DNA of 64,000 bases from Galbitalea sp036271875 (GTDB lineage: Bacteria > Actinomycetota > Actinomycetes > Actinomycetales > Microbacteriaceae), in NCBI GenBank assembly GCA_036271875.1, contig DATAZU010000015.1, forward strand, positions 1-64,000. The letters run 5' to 3'. Each line of letters starts with the position of its first letter. The stretch's first letter is position 1. Below are positions 16,473-22,749 of this stretch, piece after piece. The notes under the pieces were generated by a model. It was not told where the DNA came from. It did no database searches and worked only from the letters and a program-made list of their open reading frames with translations. Both the position numbers and the translations under genes were made by a program.

Positions 16473-17848
16473 CGGGCGCTTCGACAGGCTCAGCGACCGT
16501 TCTGATCAATCCAACCGACGAGACGGTACTCCGCACGGTCGATCAGGTCTCCGTCGACGGTGTCGATGACGCGGTTGCGCGCGCGATTGCCGCACAGAAG
16601 GCGTGGGCAGGTCTCGCGCCCGTGGACCGCGCGAACGCCCTCCGACGGTTCGCCGTCGTCGTCGATACGGCGGTCGAGGAGCTCGCGTGGCTCGAGGTCG
16701 GCAATTCCGGGCATCCCATCGGCCAGGCCCGCTGGGAAGCGGGACACGTTCGGGATGTCCTGAACTACTATTCGGCCGCGCCGGAGCGGATGATCGGCAA
16801 GCAGATCCCGGTGGTCGGCGGAATCGACCTCACCTTTCAGGAGCCGCTCGGCGTCGTCGGCGTGATCGTGCCGTGGAACTTTCCCATGACGATCGCGTCG
16901 TGGGGTTTCGTGCCCGCGCTCGCCGCGGGCAACGCGGTGGTGATGAAACCCGCGGAATGGACGCCGCTGACCGCTATGCGACTGGCAGAGCTCGGAGTCG
17001 AGTCCGGCCTTCCCGACGGGCTGTTCCAGGTACTTCCGGGTAAGGGCTCCGTCGTTGGCGAGCGATTCGTGACCAACGAGAATGTCCGCAAGATCGTGTT
17101 CACGGGTTCGACCGAGGTCGGCAAACGTGTCATGGCCGGATGCGCCGAGCAGGTCAAGGCCGTCACCCTCGAGCTCGGGGGCAAGAGCGCGAATGTGATC
17201 TTCGCCGACTCGGACCTCGAGAAGGCGGCAGCGACCGCACCGTACGCGGTGTTCGAAAACGCTGGGCAGGACTGTTGCGCGCGCAGCCGCATCCTCGTCG
17301 AACGCTCGGTATTCGATCGCTTCCTTGAGCTGCTCGAGCCGGCGGTAAAGGGAGTCAGGGTCGGACTGCCATCGGACGAGTCGACCGAGATGGGACCACT
17401 CGTGGCCAAGGCGCACTTTGAGAAGGTCGCGTCGTACGTCGATGATGAAACGCGCGTGGCGTTCCGGGGGAGCGCACCGACCGGCGCGGGCTACTGGTTC
17501 CCGCCAACGGTGCTGCTTCCGCCATCCCGCACGGACCGCACGGTCACCGAGGAGATTTTCGGGCCGGTGGTCAGCGTGCTGCCCTTTGATGACGAGGCAG
17601 ATGCGATCGCGCTGGCGAACGACAGCATCTATGGGCTGTCCGGCTCGATCTGGACGCGGGACGTCGGGCGGGCGATTCGCGTCGCGCGTGGCGTGGAGAG
17701 CGGCAACCTGTCGGTCAACTCGCACTCGTCGGTTCGCTACTCGACTCCGTTTGGCGGATTCAAGCAGAGCGGCCTTGGTCGCGAACTGGGACCGGATGCG
17801 GCATCCGCATTCACCGAAACCAAGAACGTCTTCATCAGCAGCGACTAA
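16469..17848 (+). CDS. NAD(P)-dependent aldehyde dehydrogenase
   Basis: 459 residues. VPWNFPMTIASWGFVPALAA begins the cofactor region, FTGSTEVGKRV is the Rossmann turn, TLELGGKS carries the general-base Glu (~234), and NAGQDCCAR the nucleophile Cys (~269-270). In a gamma-glutamylated pathway it would oxidise the gamma-glutamyl aldehyde to the acid before PuuD-like hydrolysis. The ATG at 16469 overlaps the previous stop; an earlier in-frame start at 16346 would lie wholly within that gene. The first codons (MTGASTGSAT) derive from the dispersed CTTCGACAGGCTCAG repeat. Confidence 0.88.
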   Translation: MTGASTGSATVLINPTDETVLRTVDQVSVDGVDDAVARAIAAQKAWAGLAPVDRANALRRFAVVVDTAVEELAWLEVGNSGHPIGQARWEAGHVRDVLNYYSAAPERMIGKQIPVVGGIDLTFQEPLGVVGVIVPWNFPMTIASWGFVPALAAGNAVVMKPAEWTPLTAMRLAELGVESGLPDGLFQVLPGKGSVVGERFVTNENVRKIVFTGSTEVGKRVMAGCAEQVKAVTLELGGKSANVIFADSDLEKAAATAPYAVFENAGQDCCARSRILVERSVFDRFLELLEPAVKGVRVGLPSDESTEMGPLVAKAHFEKVASYVDDETRVAFRGSAPTGAGYWFPPTVLLPPSRTDRTVTEEIFGPVVSVLPFDDEADAIALANDSIYGLSGSIWTRDVGRAIRVARGVESGNLSVNSHSSVRYSTPFGGFKQSGLGRELGPDAASAFTETKNVFISSD

Positions 17849-17863
17849 CAGAAACGTAAACTC

Positions 17864-17920
17864 CAGGTCCCTGAGCGCATCGAAGGGTCCGTGCAACTGG
17901 CCCTTCGACGGGCTACGAGG
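17864..17920. repeat. Two copies of the dispersed CTTCGA...GGG repeat
   Basis: GTCCCTGAGCGCATCGAAGG and, in inverse orientation, GGCCCTTCGACGGGCTACGAGG lie between the ALDH and SDR genes. They belong to the family seen at 35176-35278 and can pair with each other into a hairpin. Possible effects on the operon transcript are unknown. Confidence 0.6.
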
Positions 17921-17944
17921 CCGGAACGAAGAAGGATAGAGAAA

Positions 17945-18733
17945 ATGACAATCGACAAGATCGACCTGACGCAGCGGCTAAAGGGTAAGGTCGCGGTCAT
18001 TACCGGGGGAGCGAGCGGCATCGGGCTAGCGACGGCCAAGCGATTCGCGGCCGAGGGCGCCACGGTCGTCATCGGAGACTTCAACGCGGACACGGGCGAG
18101 GCAGCGGCGAAACTGGTCGGCGGACTATTCGTGCAGGTCGATGTCACCGACGAGGCGGAGGTCAACAACCTTTTCGATACCGCACAGTCGACGTACGGTT
18201 CGGTTGATATCGCTTTCAACAACGCTGGGATTTCGCCGCCGGACGACGACTCGATCGAGACCACAGAGTTACCAGCGTGGGACAGGGTGCAGAACGTCAA
18301 CCTGAAGTCGGTCTATCTGTGTTCGCGCGCGGCTCTTCGCCATATGGTCAGGCAGCAGAGCGGTTCGATCATCAACACCGCCTCCTTCGTCGCCGTGCTC
18401 GGTTCGGCGACGAGCCAGATTTCCTATACGGCATCCAAGGGTGGCGTGCTCGCCATGACCCGCGAACTCGGCGTGCAGTTTGCCCGCCAGGGCATCCGGG
18501 TCAACGCGCTGTGCCCGGGGCCGGTGAACACTCCGCTGCTGCAGGAGCTGTTCGCGAAGGATCCCGAGCGGGCCGAGCGTCGCCTCGTGCACATCCCGAA
18601 GGGTCGGTTCGCCGAGCCGGAAGAGCTCGCCGCCGCAGTTGCCTTCCTCGCCAGTGACGACGCGAGTTTCATCACCGCGTCAACGTTCCTCGTCGACGGT
18701 GGCATCAGCGCCGCATACGTGACCCCGCTATGA
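17945..18733 (+). CDS. SDR-family oxidoreductase, probable alcohol dehydrogenase of the gamma-glutamyl pathway
   Basis: 262 residues, classical SDR. TGGASGIG is the cofactor motif and the region opening FNNAGISPP the structural motif; the catalytic residues are in NTASFVAVLG (Ser) and YTASKGG (Tyr, Lys), with CPGPVNTPLL after. Its place between the ALDH and the regulator suggests that it oxidises the gamma-glutamylated amino alcohol to the aldehyde (inference). The ATG at 17945 is preferred to a GTG at 17891. The stop overlaps the GntR ATG by 4 nt. Confidence 0.82.
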   Translation: MTIDKIDLTQRLKGKVAVITGGASGIGLATAKRFAAEGATVVIGDFNADTGEAAAKLVGGLFVQVDVTDEAEVNNLFDTAQSTYGSVDIAFNNAGISPPDDDSIETTELPAWDRVQNVNLKSVYLCSRAALRHMVRQQSGSIINTASFVAVLGSATSQISYTASKGGVLAMTRELGVQFARQGIRVNALCPGPVNTPLLQELFAKDPERAERRLVHIPKGRFAEPEELAAAVAFLASDDASFITASTFLVDGGISAAYVTPL

Positions 18734-19458
18734 CCGATCCGGACGAGTCGTACCAGAGCGTTATTTCCAACGCGCTGTTCCGACCTGTCCGCAGCGGAAA
18801 CGCTTTTGAGGATACGGTCGCCCGTCTTCTGCAGACGGTTCGTCTCGGCATTGTCGCGCCGGGTGAGGCCCTCCCGGCAGAGCGTGAGCTCGCCGCTCGA
18901 TTTTCCGTTAGTCGGGACACCGTGCGCGAGGCAATTCGCGAACTTGCCGGCGCCGGTTACCTGGTGAGCAAGCGCGGCCGTTATGGCGGAACATTCGTCA
19001 CCGATCCGCTTCCCGTTGCGGTGGGAACTCCCGCACCCCTCGATCCCGCGGAGATCGAGGATGTGCTCGGCCTGCGCGAAATCCTCGAGCTCGGTGCTGC
19101 GCGTGCGGCCGCCGCGCGAACTCTGAGCGCAGCCGAGCGGGACCTGCTGTGGACGCGCGCGCGAGAGGTCGCCGGGTCGTCCGAAGCTGACTATCGGCGG
19201 CTGGACTCGCGCCTGCACCTGACGATCGGTGAGCTGGTCGGGGTGCCGTCCCTCGTCTCGCTTCTCGCCGACAACCGGACGCGCGTGAACGAACTTCTCG
19301 ATCGCATCCCGCTGCTGTCAACAAACATCGCCCACTCCAATCAGCAGCACGAGGCCATCGTCGTCGCAATTCTCACCGGCGACTCGGATGCCGCTGCCGC
19401 GGCCATGCGGGAACACCTGGACGGGTCTGCGGCGCTGCTGCGCGCGTTCCTCGGCTAG
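18730..19458 (+). CDS. GntR-family regulator, FadR/FCD subfamily
   Basis: 242 residues. The winged helix (about 28-95) contains LPAERELAARFSVSRDTVREA followed by the wing KRGRYGGTFV. The C-terminal all-helical FCD domain (about 110-240) keeps the metal/effector residues in RLDSRLHLTIGELVG and SNQQHEAIVVAI. It is the last gene of the gamma-glutamyl operon and likely responds to a pathway intermediate and controls 14109-14305. It ends convergently with the next gene, overlapping by 4 nt. Confidence 0.85.
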   Translation: MTDPDESYQSVISNALFRPVRSGNAFEDTVARLLQTVRLGIVAPGEALPAERELAARFSVSRDTVREAIRELAGAGYLVSKRGRYGGTFVTDPLPVAVGTPAPLDPAEIEDVLGLREILELGAARAAAARTLSAAERDLLWTRAREVAGSSEADYRRLDSRLHLTIGELVGVPSLVSLLADNRTRVNELLDRIPLLSTNIAHSNQQHEAIVVAILTGDSDAAAAAMREHLDGSAALLRAFLG

Positions 19459-20231
19459 TTGTCGGCGAAGCCGTCCCCGACGCCATCGATAAATTTACCC
19501 GTGGGCGAGTAGTGCAGCTGATCGGAACGGTAGTTGGACTCGAGGTCAACATTGATCGTCGGTTCCTGCCCGGACTTCGTGTCGAGCGGCTGCATTACCG
19601 CGACATGGATTGAGGTGGGCGACGTGATCTTGGTGCGCTTTTCGGCGTCCTTGATCAGTTTCGGGATGAGCGCAAAATCCACCTGGCGGCCGTCATACTG
19701 GGCCACCTTCGTCAGTCCCGCTGAACCGGATTCGGCGCCCAGCCGAGCGACTCGTCCGTAGCGGTATTCGAAGTTGTCTGTCGTGTCTGCGCCCGGGTGA
19801 CTGGGCGCCTGCGCATCCACGTAACTGTCGTAGAAGTCGATGTCGACCAATTCGTGGCTGCCGATCGTCTGGGCGAGCGCCGTGACGGCACGCACCTGGT
19901 TCGGCCCGGTGAGGAAGCTCTGGTCCGTCCCAATCCGGCTGAGGGTGTCCGCGGACGGAATCAACGCCAGTGTCGCACCGGCGAGCACCAGGACGATCCC
20001 GATCGTCGTCCGAGCCGCACGAGGCAATCGTGACATCGGTCGATCGGTCCCGCTCACGGCTCGCCGAGCGATCGAGGGCGCAACGACGACGAGGCACAGC
20101 ACAAGCACGCCCATCGACACGGCCCAAGCGATCGTGTAGTTCGGGTCGCCCGTGACAATGGCGCCGACGATCCCCCCGATCAATGCGCCGAGCGCTAGGA
20201 GGCCGATAAGAACGAGAACGAGAATGAGCAC
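19455..20231 (-). CDS. Membrane-anchored hypothetical protein
   Basis: 258 residues. Three transmembrane segments in the first ~95 residues (LILVLVLIGLLALGALIGGI; ITIAWAVSMGVLVLCLVVV-like; TTIGIVLVLAGATLALIP) precede a soluble domain of about 160 residues with many charged positions, predicted to be extracellular. No family is recognised. No operon partner is evident: the next minus-strand gene lies 65 nt upstream. Confidence 0.6.
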   Translation of the reverse strand: MLILVLVLIGLLALGALIGGIVGAIVTGDPNYTIAWAVSMGVLVLCLVVVAPSIARRAVSGTDRPMSRLPRAARTTIGIVLVLAGATLALIPSADTLSRIGTDQSFLTGPNQVRAVTALAQTIGSHELVDIDFYDSYVDAQAPSHPGADTTDNFEYRYGRVARLGAESGSAGLTKVAQYDGRQVDFALIPKLIKDAEKRTKITSPTSIHVAVMQPLDTKSGQEPTINVDLESNYRSDQLHYSPTGKFIDGVGDGFADN

Positions 20232-20296
20232 CCTGCGATGTTAGGGAAGCTGGCCCCGAGAGAACATGGGCACTCGCTACTCACCCTGGAAATCCG

Positions 20297-20575
20297 TCAC
20301 GTAGTCGGTGGCGCCTTCGTGGTGCGTGGGCGCGGAGAGGCTGTCGGGACTTGGACCGGTGCCGTGGGCGTTGTGGTCTCCGCCGCGGAATTCTTTGCGA
20401 CGTAAATCTCGGCGGCCCTGGTCGCGACGAGCAGGAACCGGACGAGCAGGAACAGTAGCCCGACAACAATCGCGAAGCAGACCAGAAAGAACAGGCCGGC
20501 CACGATGTCAGTGATGATTGTGCCGAATGCACCGAATCCGCTGAAGCCGGGTCCTCCGGGATGTGGAAAATTCAC
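20297..20575 (-). CDS. Small single- or double-span membrane protein
   Basis: 92 residues from the GTG at 20575 (VNFPHPGGPGFSGFGAFG). One long hydrophobic stretch (IVAGLFFLVCFAIVVGLLFL) is followed by a Thr/Pro/Ala-rich tail (TTTPTAPVQVPTASPRPR). The start is chosen because GAGGAC precedes it and it lies 5 nt after the stop of the 63-residue gene, making a two-gene unit. Function unknown. Confidence 0.55.
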   Translation of the reverse strand: MNFPHPGGPGFSGFGAFGTIITDIVAGLFFLVCFAIVVGLLFLLVRFLLVATRAAEIYVAKNSAAETTTPTAPVQVPTASPRPRTTKAPPTT

Positions 20576-20580
20576 AGTGT

Positions 20581-20772
20581 CTAGTCCTCTTCGAGTTCTG
20601 CGTCCCGCGCATCGATGATGACGGTGCCGATCGCGGTGGCCAGTGTCGCCGCCCAACTCACCCAGAGCAGGGTCGTTCGCCAGTCGCGAGGGCCCTCGCG
20701 CGTAGCGCGGATGGCACTGACACCGCCGAACAGCGCACTCAGTACGGCGCCGCTGAACAGAAACTTGCGCAT
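20581..20772 (-). CDS. Small membrane protein, 63 residues
   Basis: Starts MRKFLFSGAVLSALFGGVSA, a hydrophobic helix; a second helix is LLWVSWAATLATAIGTVII; it ends with an acidic tail (DARDAELEED). It is followed at once by the 92-residue membrane protein gene on the same strand. No family recognised. Confidence 0.55.
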   Translation of the reverse strand: MRKFLFSGAVLSALFGGVSAIRATREGPRDWRTTLLWVSWAATLATAIGTVIIDARDAELEED

Positions 20773-20903
20773 TCGGGTGCTCCTAACGGCTGGTGTCTTC
20801 GACTACCAACGGTACCCCGGCGACGGATGCCTCGCGAAGGGGTTGCCAAACGGGGTGAGAGGTCCCGCTGCCATAGTGGAGGAGAACTGTCGAAAGGAGT
20901 TGG

Positions 20904-22061
20904 ATGCGGACGGCGCTTCTCGGGGTGGTACTTGTCGCGCTAGGCGTGATCGCAATTGCGACGGGCCTTCTTCCGGTTGCGGACGCGGTGGCGCTCGGTC
21001 AGCGCGTGTGGCCGATCCTGTTGTTCGTCGTTGCGATCACGGTACTGACCGAGCTGGCCGCGGCCGCCGGACTCTTTGCGGTGGTCGCTGAGCGACTTGC
21101 CCGGTGGGGTGTACACCGCGCGGTGGTGCTGTGGCTCCTCGTTGTGTCGCTCGCCACTGTGAGCACGATCTTTCTCTCGCTCGACACGACGGCGGTATTG
21201 CTCACTCCCGTCGTCGTCGCGGTAGCCCGCCACGTGGGCCTGCCGCCGCTGCCGTTCGCCATGACGACGGTCTGGCTCGCCAACTCCGCGTCGCTCCTGC
21301 TTCCGGTATCGAATCTCACGAATCTGCTCGCGGCGGACCAGCTCGGCGGAGGCGGCACGCCTTGGCAATTCGCGGCGCTCATGGTTGCCCCAGCGCTGGT
21401 CGCGATTGTCGTCCCCGTTGCGGTCCTATTTGTTGTTTATCGCAGACAACTCTTGGTCCGATACGGGTCCGCCGAACCCGGCCCGCGCGGTGATCGGGTG
21501 CTGCTCATCGCATCCGCGGTGGTTGTGGTCCTCGTTCTGCCCGCTCTGGTGTCGGGGATTGCGGTGTGGATCCCCGCGGTTGTCGGTGCTGCCGTGCTCG
21601 TTGGATTCTTTGCAGTCCGGTGCCGCGCGGCTCTGCGGTTCCGGCTTCTCCCGTGGCAGCTCGTCATTCTGGCGGCCGGACTCTTCCTCGTGGTCGCGAC
21701 CGCGAGCGGGCTGGGACTTGCCGTTCTTCTGCGTACCGTCGCAGGAGACGGCACAGGATTTCTGTCGCTCCTTCGCGTCGCGGGAACCGGGGTAGTCGCC
21801 TCCAACGCGGTCAACAACCTGCCGGCCTATCTCGCCCTGGAGCCGACAGCCGGATCTCCGCTGCGCCTCGCGGCCCTGCTGGTCGGAGTGAACGCGGGGC
21901 CCCTCATCACGCCGTGGGCATCACTGGCAACCCTGCTGTGGCGGCAGCGACTCGACGGACTCGGTGTCGTCGTGTCCTGGCGTCGCTACGTCGCGCTCGG
22001 CCTGCTAGCCGTTCCCCTGACGGTTGTTGGTGCCGTGGGAGCGCTCGCGTTGCTCGGCTAG
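20904..22061 (+). CDS. SLC13/ArsB-NhaD superfamily membrane permease
   Basis: 385 residues with about ten membrane segments and the superfamily's paired re-entrant hairpins: FLSLDTTAVLLTPVVVAVAR with NSASLLLPVSNLTNLLAADQ in the first half, and ASNAVNNLPAYLAL with VGVNAGPLITPWASLATLLW in the second. These are the ion/substrate-binding loops of arsenite, citrate and Na+/H+ carriers. It is shorter than most SLC13 proteins. Substrate unclear; no ars genes adjoin it, so arsenite export is only one possibility. Confidence 0.75.
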   Translation: MRTALLGVVLVALGVIAIATGLLPVADAVALGQRVWPILLFVVAITVLTELAAAAGLFAVVAERLARWGVHRAVVLWLLVVSLATVSTIFLSLDTTAVLLTPVVVAVARHVGLPPLPFAMTTVWLANSASLLLPVSNLTNLLAADQLGGGGTPWQFAALMVAPALVAIVVPVAVLFVVYRRQLLVRYGSAEPGPRGDRVLLIASAVVVVLVLPALVSGIAVWIPAVVGAAVLVGFFAVRCRAALRFRLLPWQLVILAAGLFLVVATASGLGLAVLLRTVAGDGTGFLSLLRVAGTGVVASNAVNNLPAYLALEPTAGSPLRLAALLVGVNAGPLITPWASLATLLWRQRLDGLGVVVSWRRYVALGLLAVPLTVVGAVGALALLG

Positions 22062-22113
22062 CCCTCGAATGCGGCGCAGTTAGCTGCGAGAGTGCTGCTA
22101 GATAGCTGTCAAA

Positions 22114-22148
22114 CTGACCGATCGGACAGTTTCTGACCGATCGGTCAG
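22114..22148. promoter_or_regulatory. Tandem TetR operators
   Basis: CTGACCGATCGGACAG (22114-22129) and CTGACCGATCGGTCAG (22133-22148) are 16-bp palindromes; the second is perfect and the first has one mismatched pair. Their centres are 19 bp apart and the second ends 14 nt before the ATG of the TetR gene. This is strong evidence for autoregulation of the TetR-MMPL-YhgE transcript. Confidence 0.8.
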
Positions 22149-22162
22149 CTACCGTAGGTTTC

Positions 22163-22720
22163 ATGTCCACTCATGACGATCTGCGCGACATTGCGTTGAA
22201 CGAATTTGCGGTTGCCGGGTACGCCGGCACCTCGCTGCAGCGCATCGCCGAACTCGCCGGACTCTCCAAGTCGAGCGTTCTCTATCACTACAGCTCGAAG
22301 GAGGCCCTACTCGAGGCCGCCATCGGTCCGGCGATCGACAAGATGGATGCCATTCTCGATTCGGTCGGAAAGGCGCCGCTCGTCGATGACACGCGCCGCG
22401 TGTTTATTGAGCAGTTCGTCGATTTCCTGCTGGCGAACCGGCTCGAGGTCCACATGTTCATCAACCAGGGACCGGGCCTCGAGGATGTGCCGGTCATCGA
22501 CCGCGCCAACGCCCTTGTCGTGAAGCTCGGCAACTTCTTCTCGTCGACCGTGTCGACCGTTGAGGACAAGCTGCGCTTCGGGATCGCTCTCGGTGGTGCG
22601 GCGTACGTGCTCTCGGTGAAGCAGGACGACTCGCTGGAAATTCTCCCCGTCGACGAGGTCAGGGCCGCCCTCGTCACGATCGTGAGCGAACTGCTCGCGC
22701 CCGTTTCAATCCGCAACTAA
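22163..22720 (+). CDS. TetR-family transcriptional repressor
   Basis: 185 residues. The N-terminal HTH (about 5-50) reads DIALNEFAVAGYAGTSLQRIAELAGLSKSSVLYHYSSKEALLEA, the standard TetR consensus; the rest is the helical ligand-binding domain. It lies 29 nt upstream of the MMPL gene and directly behind two palindromic operators, so it likely represses itself and the efflux genes until a lipophilic ligand binds. Confidence 0.88.
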   Translation: MSTHDDLRDIALNEFAVAGYAGTSLQRIAELAGLSKSSVLYHYSSKEALLEAAIGPAIDKMDAILDSVGKAPLVDDTRRVFIEQFVDFLLANRLEVHMFINQGPGLEDVPVIDRANALVVKLGNFFSSTVSTVEDKLRFGIALGGAAYVLSVKQDDSLEILPVDEVRAALVTIVSELLAPVSIRN

Positions 22721-22749
22721 TCACTGATTTAGCACTGTAGGAGCACATC

